Of a DNA stretch of 54,979 bases, positions 41,923 through 50,520 are shown one piece after another. The first letter of the stretch is position 1; every line of letters begins with the position of its first letter. A program made the translations under genes and the position numbers. Source of the stretch: Nocardia ninae NBRC 108245 (GTDB taxonomy: Bacteria; Actinomycetota; Actinomycetes; Mycobacteriales; Mycobacteriaceae); contig NZ_BJXA01000061.1 of the NCBI RefSeq assembly GCF_007990755.1, forward strand, positions 1 through 54,979, given 5' to 3'. The notes below the pieces were generated by a model. The model was not told the DNA's origin and did not search any database. It saw only the letters and a list, made by a program, of their open reading frames with translations.

Positions 41923-43332
41923 TCAGTCCTGGGTGGCGAGGGTCGCGGCGATGGTCCGCGCGGCCGCCGGGAACCCGTTCGGGTTCGGGCCGGTGAAGTT
42001 GAGGCGCAGGTAAGGACCGGATGGTTCGGCTGGGAACCACTCATGACCGGAGGCGACGTACACGCCTCGCGCCTCGCAGTCGCGGACGAGTCGGTCCGTG
42101 TCGGTGTTGTCCGGCAGGCGCGCCCAGAGATGGAGTCCGCCTCGGGGAACGTGGTCGACTCGCAGGCGAGGGGCGTGTTCGATGAGGCTGTCGACGAGCA
42201 ACGCCCGGCGTTCGCGAAGTTGACCGCGCAGCCTGCGCAGGTGGGTCTGCCAGCCGGGATCGGTGAGGACTTCCAGGGCGGCTTGCTGGAGGAGACCGCT
42301 CACGTACATGGACTCGGCGGACTGGTCGGCCAGGATGCGATCGCGGGCCGGACCGCGGGCGATGACGGCGCCGACCCGGATGGTCGGTGACAAGCTCTTG
42401 GTCAGCGACCGGACGTAAACGACGTGGCCCGCGGTGTCTCGGGTTGCTACCGGCCGGGGTTCGGTATCGATCCCGAAGTCGTGCGCCCAGTCGTCCTCGA
42501 CGAGGAACGCGCCGTGCGACCGGACGACCTCGAGGACGGCCTCGGCGCGGTCCGGGGACCATTGCGCCCCAGTGGGATTCGCGTAGTTCGGTTGGACGTA
42601 GAAGGCTCTGGCTCCGGTCTCTCGCAAGGACCGGTCCAGCCCCGCTGGGTCGGGTCCTTCTGCGTCGCTCGGCACCGGAACCAGCCGGACGCCGGACTGG
42701 TGCGCCGCGCGGATCGCGCCCCAGTACGTGGGCGACTCGATCAGTAGCGGTTGTCCCGGGGCGACCAGTGCGCGAAACGTCGAGGTGAGTCCGCTTTGGC
42801 TGCCGGGGACGATCACCACGTCGTTCGCCGTGGGGGCGGCGAGACCGGCGGGTGTCTGGTCGGCCAACTCGGTCGCGAACCAAGTCCGAAGGTCGTTGAG
42901 CCCGGCGGAGTCCGGTCGGGTCGTGGCCATGGATCCGCGCGCCGCGCGCGTCAGGGCCGCCCGAACCAGCCGCTCGGGCAACAGGTCTGCCTCGGGGTAG
43001 CCGGAATGGAGCGCTTGCGCGTCGGGCGGCGGGGTGCGCATGGTGCCGCCGACGCTCGGCAGCGTGCGGCGCGGAGTGCCCAAAGCCGCTGTCTGCCAAC
43101 CGAAATCCTGCGGCCGCATGGGCCGCGGCGCGCGAACGAAGCTGCCGACGCCGGGGCGGCTCTCGATGAGGCCCTCGGCGGCGAGTGCGCGGACGGCCTT
43201 CTGCACGGTGACCGGGCTGGCGGCGTACTCCGTCACCAGCTGACGGGTGGACGGAAGCTGCGCGCCCGGGGCGGCGGTAGCGATCCACGCACGGATTCCG
43301 GCGGCGATTCGACTGCTGCTATCGTTGAACAT
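41923..43332 (-). CDS. MocR-type GntR regulator with aminotransferase-like PLP domain
   Basis: The product has 469 residues from ATG 43332. A GntR winged helix (about 1-70: SSSRIAAGIRAWIATAAPGAQLPSTRQLVTEYAASPVTVQKAVRALAAEGLIESRPGVGSFV) is joined to a class I aminotransferase fold (about 100-465). The PLP lysine is Lys312 in RSLTKSLSP, with NYANPTGAQWS and the DDWAHDFG block also present. MocR proteins use PLP to sense amino acids or vitamers rather than for turnover. The start codon is shared with or adjacent to the divergent EamA gene, whose promoter palindrome is embedded between the two. An upstream extension of the frame is not supported. Confidence 0.92.
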   Translation of the reverse strand: MFNDSSSRIAAGIRAWIATAAPGAQLPSTRQLVTEYAASPVTVQKAVRALAAEGLIESRPGVGSFVRAPRPMRPQDFGWQTAALGTPRRTLPSVGGTMRTPPPDAQALHSGYPEADLLPERLVRAALTRAARGSMATTRPDSAGLNDLRTWFATELADQTPAGLAAPTANDVVIVPGSQSGLTSTFRALVAPGQPLLIESPTYWGAIRAAHQSGVRLVPVPSDAEGPDPAGLDRSLRETGARAFYVQPNYANPTGAQWSPDRAEAVLEVVRSHGAFLVEDDWAHDFGIDTEPRPVATRDTAGHVVYVRSLTKSLSPTIRVGAVIARGPARDRILADQSAESMYVSGLLQQAALEVLTDPGWQTHLRRLRGQLRERRALLVDSLIEHAPRLRVDHVPRGGLHLWARLPDNTDTDRLVRDCEARGVYVASGHEWFPAEPSGPYLRLNFTGPNPNGFPAAARTIAATLATQD

Positions 43333-43340
43333 GTCAGTAC

Positions 43341-43356
43341 AGAGTAGCGCTACTAT
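43341..43356. promoter_or_regulatory. Bidirectional promoter/operator between mocR-like and EamA genes
   Basis: AGTAGCGCTACT (43343-43354) is a perfect 12-bp palindrome. Its arms provide a -10-like TACTAT on the + strand (43351-43356) and TACTCT on the - strand (43341-43346). Each lies where a leaderless transcript would begin at the GTG 43361 and the ATG 43332 respectively. Confidence 0.55.
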
Positions 43357-43360
43357 CGAA

Positions 43361-44302
43361 GTGCGCACACCGCTACCGTCCACGTTGTCCGGCGCCGGCT
43401 GGGGACTGATCGGTGTCGCAGCCTTCTCCTTCACGATGCCGCTCACTCGCATCGCGGTCGGCGGACTCTCGCCGCTGTTCATCGGATCCGGTCGCGCGGT
43501 GGTCGCTGCCGTGCTGGCTGGTGTGGCCCTGGCGGTCACGCGTCAAGCATTTCCCTCGGGTACGCAGCGGGTGCGGCTCGCGGTCGTTGCGGCGGGCGTG
43601 GTCGTCGGCTTCCCGGTTCTCACCTCGTACGCCCTGACGGTGACACCCGCCAGCCACGGCGCCGTCGTGGTCGGCCTGCTGCCCGCGGCCACCGCGGTCA
43701 TGGCCGTGCTGCGCACCGGTGAACGTCCGGCGCGCGCCTTCTGGCTGTTCTCCCTCGCGGGCGCGATCGCCGCGGTCGTGTTCGCCCTGGTGGAGGGCGG
43801 CGGTTTCGGCGAAGTCCACGGGGCCGATCTGCTGCTGTTCGGCGCGGTGGTCGCGGCTGCCGTGGGCTACGCCGAGGGTGGCCTGCTCGCCCGCGAGATC
43901 GGATCCTGGCAGACCGTGTCGTGGGCGCTGGTGCTATCTGCGCCACTGATGCTCACGCTTGCCGGTGTCGCCCTCGCCGATCAGGCGCCCGCGGCCACTG
44001 CGGGCGAATGGGCTTGCTTCGCTTACCTTTCGGTCGTCAGCATGTATCTCGGCTTCTTCGCCTGGTACCGCGGGTTGGCGATCGGGCCGATGGCGCGGGT
44101 CAGTCAGGTGCAGCTCGTTCAGCCGGTCATGAGTATCTGCTGGGCGGCGCTGCTGCTCGGGGAACGAATCGGCTGGCTCACATTCGCGGGTGGGTTGGTG
44201 GTCATCGCCTGCGCGGGTGGTGCGGTGCGCACCAGGCTCGGTCTGACCACAGCCGTCGCGAAGGATGACGTGGACTTCGTGCGTCGATTGCCGGGAGCGT
44301 AA
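43361..44302 (+). CDS. EamA/DMT-family transporter
   Basis: The product has 313 residues from GTG 43361. A start at ATG 43331 would overlap the divergent gene's start codon, so the GTG, which fits a leaderless transcript, is preferred. About ten membrane helices are arranged as two EamA repeats (GAGWGLIGVAAFSFTMPLTRIAVG in the first; GADLLLFGAVVAAAVGYAEGGLLAREI in the second). These transporters usually export amino acids or related metabolites. Pairing with a MocR regulator supports an amino acid or vitamer substrate. Confidence 0.9.
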   Translation: MRTPLPSTLSGAGWGLIGVAAFSFTMPLTRIAVGGLSPLFIGSGRAVVAAVLAGVALAVTRQAFPSGTQRVRLAVVAAGVVVGFPVLTSYALTVTPASHGAVVVGLLPAATAVMAVLRTGERPARAFWLFSLAGAIAAVVFALVEGGGFGEVHGADLLLFGAVVAAAVGYAEGGLLAREIGSWQTVSWALVLSAPLMLTLAGVALADQAPAATAGEWACFAYLSVVSMYLGFFAWYRGLAIGPMARVSQVQLVQPVMSICWAALLLGERIGWLTFAGGLVVIACAGGAVRTRLGLTTAVAKDDVDFVRRLPGA

Positions 44303-44327
44303 ACGACATTCGACTATGGTCGGAAGG

Positions 44328-44798
44328 GTGTCCAAGACGCACGCCTACGAACTGGGTGTCACCTGGACCGGTAATACGGGCACGGGGACCAGCGGTTACC
44401 GGGACTTCGAGCGATCGCACACCATCAGCGCGGACGGCAAGCCGGTGATCCCCGGCACTGCGGACCCGGCCTTCCGCGGTGTGCCGGAGCGCTGGAACCC
44501 GGAGGAGCTGTTGGTGGCTTCGCTGTCGCAGTGCCACATGCTGTGGTACCTCGTGTTGTGTGCCAGGGCGGGCATCGTGGTCACCGACTACACCGACCAT
44601 CCGTCGGGCACCATGGTCGAAAACCCCGACGGCGGCGGCCAATTCTCCGAAGTGGTGCTGCGTCCGCGGGCACGGATCACCGATCTTCAGCACCGCGAGC
44701 GCGCCCTCGCCCTGCATGAACGCGCCCACGAGCTGTGTTTCATCGCCAATTCGGTCAACTTCGAACTTCGTTGCGAGCCTGAAGTCCTGCGGACCTGA
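44328..44798 (+). CDS. OsmC-like peroxiredoxin family protein
   Basis: The product has 156 residues from GTG 44328; ATG 44316 is an alternative. WNPEELLVASLSQCHMLWYL carries the first conserved Cys, and [12 protein letters not shown] carries the second, matching the peroxidatic and resolving positions of OsmC/Ohr proteins. The early HTISADGKPVIPGTADPAF fits the OsmC subgroup rather than Ohr. It reduces organic peroxides in the cytosol. It follows the EamA gene by 25 bp and its last 44 bases overlap the convergent ABC transporter gene. Confidence 0.88.
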   Translation: MSKTHAYELGVTWTGNTGTGTSGYRDFERSHTISADGKPVIPGTADPAFRGVPERWNPEELLVASLSQCHMLWYLVLCARAGIVVTDYTDHPSGTMVENPDGGGQFSEVVLRPRARITDLQHRERALALHERAHELCFIANSVNFELRCEPEVLRT

Positions 44799-46989
44799 GG
44801 GCCTCGCGCGGCACGGTAGTAGCGCTCTCGCCGAGCGGCAGGATCGAATCGGCGAGGCGGTCGATGACGGCGTCCTGGTGACTGATCACTATGAGGGCCA
44901 CGCCTTTCCGGCGCAGCTCGTCGAGCAGATCGAGCACGAGGTCTTGCGTGCTCGGGTCCAGTGACGACGTGATCTCGTCACAGATCAGGATGCGCGGTTC
45001 GGCGGCGAGGGCACGGGCAATGGCGACGCGTTGTTGCTGGCCGCCGGACAGGTGACCGGGGCGGCGCAGCGTCAGGTGGTCGTCCAGGCCGACCGACTGG
45101 AGCAGGCGGTGGGTCTGGTCGCGTGCGGCGGGGGAGTCCATGCCGTGGAGTAGGCGCAGCGGGCGGCCGATCTGGCTGCCGATGCGATAGGACGGGTTGA
45201 GGGAAGTCGCGGGGTTCTGGAACACGAGTTGAATGGCGCGACGGTGGTCGATGGTTCGGCGATCGACGCTGGAATGCAGTGGGGCGCCGTCGAGTTCGAC
45301 CAGACCGCGAGCGGGTGCGTGCAGGCCGGCCAGCGCTCGGGCGACCGTGGTCTTGCCCGCACCGGAGCGGCCCGTGATGGCGAGGCACTCGCCGGGATGC
45401 AGCGTGAAGGAGACACCAGCCACGACCGGCCGGGGGTTGCGGTGGGTCACGGCGAGGCCTTCGACCCGAAGCATCGGTGCAGCCTTCGGGCGGAATGCGC
45501 GCGAAGGTGTTGCGGCCATGGGCTTCTGGTCGCGGCACGGTGCGCTCGCGACGACCTTGCCCCGGTCCAGCTCCAGTACCTCGTCGATCAGCGGCGCGAT
45601 CGTGGGCAGATCGTGGGTGATGACGAGCAGTGTGGTGCTGTCCTTGATTCTGCGCAGCGTCCGCAGCAGTTGGTCGCGGGTCTGTGCATCCAATCCGGTG
45701 GTCGGCTCGTCCAGCACCACGAGTGCGGGCTTGCCGAGCAGTGCCATCGCGAGCAGCACCCGCTGCTGCTGACCGCCGGAGAGCTCGTGGGGGAAGCGGC
45801 GCCGGAACTCACGATCATCGGGCAGATCCACTTCACGTAGGGCCTGGGCGACCGGGTCGACACCGAATGTGCCCCGCAGGCGGGCGATTTCGCGCAGGGC
45901 GGTGCCGATGCGCATGGCCGGATTCAAACCGGTCGAGGGGTCCTGCGGCACATAGCCAACCGCTCCGCCGAGACCGACCGTGCCCGAGGCTGTCAGCCCG
46001 GCGGGTAGCGCGCCGAGCACCGCCAACGCGAATGTGGTCTTGCCCGCGCCGGAAGGACCGACCACGGCCAGACCGTGCCCCGGCGGCAAGCGTAGCGAAA
46101 TGCCTTCCAGTACAACAGTTCCCGAGGCATCGCGGACCGAGAGTCCGTCGACCGTCAGACCATCCGCCGTAGAAACTGCCGAAAGACCCGACGCCGCCGG
46201 TCGATTCACCTCGAAGGCCCGGTCGGTGACCATATTGACCGACACCACCAGCACCATGATCAACAGCGCCGGTGCGAGCACCGCCCACGGCTGCACGCCG
46301 AAACCCGGCCGATTCTCGGTGATCATGAGCGCCCAGTCGGGGGAGGGCGGGCGAAGTCCGAGTCCGAGGAAGCCGCTGACCGCGACCATCGAAATGCTCG
46401 CCGACATCCGCACGCCCGCATCGGCCAGCACCACCGATCGCAGATTCGGCAGCACCTCGACCACCGCGAGGCGCCACAGCGGTTCACCCCTGGCCCGAGC
46501 CGATTCCACGTATCCGGTGGTGGCGAGTTCCAGTACGCAGGTGCGGACGATCCGGATGATCCAGGGCACCGAGGCCAGCGCCGCGGTCACCACGAGCGCG
46601 ACCGGACCGGCCCCCAGCGCGGTTGCGATCACCGCGAGCAACAGGAACCAGGGCACGACGACTATCGCGTCGACCGGGAGCATGATCCAGCGGTCCAGGC
46701 CGCGGCGCAGACCCGCGAGCAAGCCGAGCCCCAGCCCGAGCGCGTACGCGACGATCAGCACCAGCCCGGCGAGCGACAGCAGCGGCAGCCCGCCGTGCAG
46801 GACCCGCGACAGCACATCGCGGCCGACCACATCGGTGCCGAAGAGATGGCGGCCAGTCGGGGGCTGGAACGGAGGCGCGACCACCGCGGTCGGCGCGTAC
46901 GGCGCGAAGACCGGGCCGAGCACCACGAGAAGCAGCACCAACACGGTGACCAGCAGCCAGCCGGAGCGAATCCGGCGTCGCGCCGTCAT
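44755..46989 (-). CDS. Fused permease-ATPase-ATPase of a peptide/nickel-type ABC transporter
   Basis: The product has 744 residues from ATG 46989, which overlaps the upstream permease stop (ATGA). Residues about 1-275 are a DppC/NikC-type permease ([18 protein letters not shown], then helices and the [24 protein letters not shown]-type loop). Residues about 280-480 are one ABC ATPase (Walker [10 protein letters not shown] near 310, LSGGQQQR near 400). Residues about 505-740 are a second (Walker [10 protein letters not shown] near 539, LSGGQQQR near 651). Usually these are three proteins (DppC, DppD, DppF). The import substrate is suggested by the upstream cobalamin riboswitch: cobalt, or a corrinoid or related ligand. 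Confidence 0.92.
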   Translation of the reverse strand: MTARRRIRSGWLLVTVLVLLLVVLGPVFAPYAPTAVVAPPFQPPTGRHLFGTDVVGRDVLSRVLHGGLPLLSLAGLVLIVAYALGLGLGLLAGLRRGLDRWIMLPVDAIVVVPWFLLLAVIATALGAGPVALVVTAALASVPWIIRIVRTCVLELATTGYVESARARGEPLWRLAVVEVLPNLRSVVLADAGVRMSASISMVAVSGFLGLGLRPPSPDWALMITENRPGFGVQPWAVLAPALLIMVLVVSVNMVTDRAFEVNRPAASGLSAVSTADGLTVDGLSVRDASGTVVLEGISLRLPPGHGLAVVGPSGAGKTTFALAVLGALPAGLTASGTVGLGGAVGYVPQDPSTGLNPAMRIGTALREIARLRGTFGVDPVAQALREVDLPDDREFRRRFPHELSGGQQQRVLLAMALLGKPALVVLDEPTTGLDAQTRDQLLRTLRRIKDSTTLLVITHDLPTIAPLIDEVLELDRGKVVASAPCRDQKPMAATPSRAFRPKAAPMLRVEGLAVTHRNPRPVVAGVSFTLHPGECLAITGRSGAGKTTVARALAGLHAPARGLVELDGAPLHSSVDRRTIDHRRAIQLVFQNPATSLNPSYRIGSQIGRPLRLLHGMDSPAARDQTHRLLQSVGLDDHLTLRRPGHLSGGQQQRVAIARALAAEPRILICDEITSSLDPSTQDLVLDLLDELRRKGVALIVISHQDAVIDRLADSILPLGESATTVPREALRSAGLQARNEVRS

Positions 46990-47960
46990 GCTCGCTCCGT
47001 CAGCGCCAGCTGCCGGGCCCGCGGACTCACCAGCAGGGTCAGCAGATCGGCGATCAGGTAGATCGCTATCCCGACCGCCGCCATCAGCACCGCGGCCGAC
47101 TGGACGAAGGGAAAGTCGCGAGCCGAGATGGCGCGCAACAGTTCCTGCGATAGACCCGGATAGTTGAACAAGGTCTCCACCACCGCGACACCGCCGATCA
47201 ACCCGACGACCGAACCGGCGAGCGGATAGACGGACGCCGACACCGCATTGGGTGCGACATGCCGCAGCAGCAGCCGCAGCCCACCGATGCCGTTGAGCCG
47301 TGCGGTCCGAATGTAGTTGCCTGCCATGACTTCCGCGGTCTGCGCCCGCACCATGCGCACCGGATGCGGTGCCAGCCCGATCAACAGACAGGTCACCGGC
47401 AACACCAGGATCTCCGGCCGCTGCCACGCGTTCATGCCGCTCGGCAGCAGCGAGACGGCGGGCAGGAGGTGCAGCGTCAGCGACACCGTCGCCACCAGCA
47501 GCACACCGAACACGAAGGACGGCACCGATTCCGCCGCGAGCGCGACCGCACTGATCACCCGATCGGTCCGGGTTCCCGCGCGGGCTCCGGCCACGAGTCC
47601 GAGTGCGAGTGCCAGCGGGAGCAACAGTGCGGCGGTGAGCAGCGCGAGGGTGACACTGTTGGTCGCGCGGCCGAGCAGGACATCACTCACCGGCCGGCCC
47701 GAGATCAGCGAATGGCCGAAATCGCCCTGGAGGAAAGCGAACAGCCACTCGGCGAAGCGCACCGGTGCGGGCCGGTCCAGTCCGAGTTCGGCGCGCAGTG
47801 TGGTCAACTGCTCCGGCGTGGGGTCGCCGCCGCCGTCGCGCGACAGCAGCACCGTTGCCGCGTCCGAGTCCAGTGCTTCGAACAAGCAGAAAACCACGAG
47901 CGCGACGGCGAACAGCACGCCGATCCCACCGCCGACCCGCCGTGCGATATAGGCGATCAC
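46986..47960 (-). CDS. Peptide/nickel-type ABC transporter permease (DppB/NikB-like)
   Basis: The product has 324 residues from GTG 47960; the frame extends upstream into the binding-protein gene but the family start is here. Six helices are expected. AYIARRVGGGIGVLFAVALVVFCLFEA is helix 1. RAQTAEVMAGNYIRTARLNGIGGLRLLLRHVAPNAV is the cytosolic EAA loop that contacts the ATPase, and VETLFNYPGLSQELLRAISARDFPFVQ follows it. It sits between the binding protein and the fused permease-ATPase, overlapping or within 10 bp of both, so all three are one operon. Confidence 0.93.
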   Translation of the reverse strand: MIAYIARRVGGGIGVLFAVALVVFCLFEALDSDAATVLLSRDGGGDPTPEQLTTLRAELGLDRPAPVRFAEWLFAFLQGDFGHSLISGRPVSDVLLGRATNSVTLALLTAALLLPLALALGLVAGARAGTRTDRVISAVALAAESVPSFVFGVLLVATVSLTLHLLPAVSLLPSGMNAWQRPEILVLPVTCLLIGLAPHPVRMVRAQTAEVMAGNYIRTARLNGIGGLRLLLRHVAPNAVSASVYPLAGSVVGLIGGVAVVETLFNYPGLSQELLRAISARDFPFVQSAAVLMAAVGIAIYLIADLLTLLVSPRARQLALTERA

Positions 47961-47967
47961 GGCGGTG

Positions 47968-49545
47968 CTACGTCGCCAGCCAGGTGGTGGCGTAGTTGGC
48001 CCAGTCGTCGGTGCCGGGCACCCCGTTGCGCACACCGCGAACCTGGTTTTTCGCCGCGTCGGGACGTTTGGCGAAGCTGTGCAGGATGTACCCGCCCTCG
48101 TTCCAGAGTTCCTCTTGCAGTTCGTGATACAGCGTTCGGCGGCGTTGCGGGTCCATCGCGGCGCGCGCCTCGGCGAACTTCGCGTCCCATCCCGGCCGCC
48201 GCCAGCCGGTGCCGTTGCTGGGGGAGGTGCTGGTCATGGTCTGGCCGTAGAAGTAGTCGAGACTGTAGTTCCACCAACCGATGTGCGACAGCGGTGCTTT
48301 ACCGCTGACCTGGGAGAAGTAGGTGTCCGCCGGCACCGATTCGAGCCGGATGTCGATCCCGGCCGCCTTCGCGTGCTCGGCGAACAATGTCGCGGAGTCG
48401 AGCATGCCCGGTGATCCGTCGGCGGTCGGCAGCGTGACCGTCAGATTCTCTTTCCCCGCCGCCCGCAACAGCTCTCGTGCGCGCTGCGGGTCATAGGTCC
48501 GCTGGGGTAGACCGTCGTTGTAGAAGGGCGCACCCTTGCCGTAGACGTCGTTGCCGACCTCGGCGTAGCCGTAATACACCGAATCGACCATGGCCTGGCG
48601 GTTCACGGCGAGGCGCATGGCCTGCCGGACCCGCACGTCGTCGAACGGCGGTGTGTCCACGCGCATCTGGAACGCGCCCATCAGGCCGGCGGGCGGGACC
48701 ACCACGGTCGTACCGGGATCGCGCTCCAGGGTGCGCGCTTGCAGGTACGAGATCTCGTGCACCACATCGGCTTCGCCGGACAGGAAGGCGTTGACCCTGG
48801 CCTCGGTCTCCGCGATCTGGATGATCTCCACCTCGTCGAGCAGGGGGCGTCCGTCCCAGTAGCGATCGTTGCGCCGCAACAGGGTTCGGTCGCCGGGCGA
48901 CCATCGCTGCAAGGCGAAAGGACCGGTGCCCACCGGCAACGACGACCCATCGATGGTGCCGGTGCCGTCCTTCACGATGTAGCAGTACCAGCCCGCCAGC
49001 ACCGAACCGAAGTCGGCCAGCGGCGATTTCATCGTCACCAGCACACTGAGATCGCCGTCGGCGCGAGTGCGCGACATATCGATGTTGGCGAGATCGCCGG
49101 ACGACTTCTTGGCCGGGTCGAGCATCCGCTCGAAACTCCACAGCACGTCCCGCGCCGTCAGCGGCGCGCCGTCGCTGAACACCACGCCCCGGCGCAGATT
49201 GATCCGCCACTGGCTGCCGTCGGCATTGGGCTCCAACGACTCCGCGAGCCGATAGCGCAACGTCAGATCGTTGTTGTAGGCGACAAGCTTGTCCCACACG
49301 TTCTTCGACACCGCGCCACCCGCCGAGCTACCGGCCTCGTGCGGATCGAGCACGTCCGCGCTCGCCGACCGCCCCGCGATCACCGACCGCAGGCGTCCGC
49401 CCGCTCGCGGTGGTCCGTCCGGAGCTGCCGGGCCGCCCTCGGTGCCACAACCCGCGAGCAGCCCGCCCAGCGCGAGCGCACCCGCACTCCCGAGCAGAAA
49501 GGAACGGCGACCGAGCCCGGGCCGCACCGCTGTGTACTTGTCCAT
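47968..49545 (-). CDS. Family 5 ABC substrate-binding lipoprotein
   Basis: The product has 525 residues. ATG 49545 has GAGG six bases upstream; ATG 49551 would lie on top of that site. The signal has a Tat-like RRSFLLG and the lipobox LAGC with Cys33 to be lipidated. The mature protein has the solute-binding family 5 layout of peptide, nickel and dipeptide transporters (VVFSDGAPLTARDVLWSFERML, GTGPFALQRWSPGDR, DDVRVRQAMRLAVNRQAM). It is the first gene of a riboswitch-controlled operon, so its ligand is probably cobalt, a chelated cobalt or a corrinoid rather than a nutrient peptide. Confidence 0.93.
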   Translation of the reverse strand: MDKYTAVRPGLGRRSFLLGSAGALALGGLLAGCGTEGGPAAPDGPPRAGGRLRSVIAGRSASADVLDPHEAGSSAGGAVSKNVWDKLVAYNNDLTLRYRLAESLEPNADGSQWRINLRRGVVFSDGAPLTARDVLWSFERMLDPAKKSSGDLANIDMSRTRADGDLSVLVTMKSPLADFGSVLAGWYCYIVKDGTGTIDGSSLPVGTGPFALQRWSPGDRTLLRRNDRYWDGRPLLDEVEIIQIAETEARVNAFLSGEADVVHEISYLQARTLERDPGTTVVVPPAGLMGAFQMRVDTPPFDDVRVRQAMRLAVNRQAMVDSVYYGYAEVGNDVYGKGAPFYNDGLPQRTYDPQRARELLRAAGKENLTVTLPTADGSPGMLDSATLFAEHAKAAGIDIRLESVPADTYFSQVSGKAPLSHIGWWNYSLDYFYGQTMTSTSPSNGTGWRRPGWDAKFAEARAAMDPQRRRTLYHELQEELWNEGGYILHSFAKRPDAAKNQVRGVRNGVPGTDDWANYATTWLAT

Positions 49546-49554
49546 TGCCATCCT

Positions 49555-49578
49555 CGTGGGTGAGATCCCGATACCACG
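49555..49578 (-). promoter_or_regulatory. Hairpin next to the binding-protein ribosome site
   Basis: CGTGG/CCACG arms close a 14-base loop between the riboswitch end and the GAGG site at 49552-49555. Formation could hide or expose the ribosome-binding site, giving translational control. Confidence 0.4.
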
Positions 49579-49580
49579 GC

Positions 49581-49740
49581 GCAGGTATCCTGGCTCCCGG
49601 ATCAACACTCCCCGCCGGTCTTCCAGCCTGGGTAGGCCGTGACCATGAATCGGCGGATCGCTCCTCGGTGACAGTTGCGGGACAGCCCCGGATTCGCACC
49701 GGTGTTCCCTACGCCGGATTCAGACCATACCGTCTGCTAT
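49581..49740 (-). promoter_or_regulatory. Cobalamin riboswitch
   Basis: Read on the minus strand, the segment contains GGGAACACCGGTGCGAAT, then CCGGGGCTGTCCCGCAACTGT (the B12 box), and ends with GGGAGCCAGGATACCTGC. These blocks occur in the order and spacing of the cobalamin riboswitch consensus. The switch is just upstream of the ABC transporter operon, so high adenosylcobalamin should repress the operon. The exact 5' boundary is approximate. Confidence 0.88.
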
Positions 49741-49821
49741 TCCGAAGGCCCACCACCAGCCGGATCGCTGTACGTTCGAATATCCGGGATACACGGGTCG
49801 GCAACCCTGGATGATGGGCGG

Positions 49822-50520
49822 ATGCTCCCCACCGACCACCTGGTCCAGGCAGACCGTCGCCCAGCGGTGATCGACACGCCCCTCGGCACCGTCGAGTTCT
49901 CCGTCACGCTCGCGTCGGACGTGCTACCGGCCGCGTCGAATACCCTGTGGCGCTTGGCGAATGGTACGCATCTACATCGGTGGCGGCACCGGACCGCAAC
50001 GGTCGATCTGTTGCTCGGCGGCATCGACGTCAAGCCATGGGACGGCGGCGCACCGGTCCCGGTGTGGGCCGGGATCTGGCAGGTGCAGGCGCGCGCCGAG
50101 GTGTCCGGACTGGTCGTCTCGGCCGAACTGACCGACCTGCCCGCCGGAACGAGCGGCGGCCAGGACTCCGCCGAATGCCTCGCCGCGGTGAGTGTCGAGA
50201 ACGAGCACTTCATGGTGTCGATCGGCGGCCCGGATTCGGAGCTGCTCGGTCTGCAGGCCGCGGACGGTCGGCTGATGCCTGCCGGTTGGGCGCACCTGCT
50301 GCCGGCCGGCGCGGACGACAACACTTCCGAATATGGCGTGCGCTACACGGATCCGGCCCGAATCGCGTGGCATCTGCCCGGCCTGGCCGCCGGGGAAGTG
50401 GCCAGACTTTGCATCGCGTGCGCCTGGTGTCCCCGCGACGACGATCGACCCGCAGCCTGGTACGCGGTCGACATCCCGCTCGACACCGCCTACCTCCACC
50501 TCATTGCCGAGCCGACCTGA
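49822..50520 (+). CDS. Uncharacterised beta-rich protein
   Basis: The product has 232 residues from ATG 49822, divergent from the riboswitch operon. The frame is longer upstream but overlaps the riboswitch, so the later start is preferred. The sequence is rich in beta-type stretches (TPLGTVEFSVTLASDVL, AECLAAVSVENEHFMVSIGGP, HLPGLAAGEVARLCIACAWCP) with no signal peptide or helix. I recognise no family. Its 3' end overlaps the convergent MFS gene by 31 bp. Confidence 0.65.
   Translation: MLPTDHLVQADRRPAVIDTPLGTVEFSVTLASDVLPAASNTLWRLANGTHLHRWRHRTATVDLLLGGIDVKPWDGGAPVPVWAGIWQVQARAEVSGLVVSAELTDLPAGTSGGQDSAECLAAVSVENEHFMVSIGGPDSELLGLQAADGRLMPAGWAHLLPAGADDNTSEYGVRYTDPARIAWHLPGLAAGEVARLCIACAWCPRDDDRPAAWYAVDIPLDTAYLHLIAEPT

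Noticed and set aside
49675-49821. Upstream extension of the unknown gene at 49822
   Set aside because: It would overlap the cobalamin riboswitch core on the other strand and shows no coding signs.
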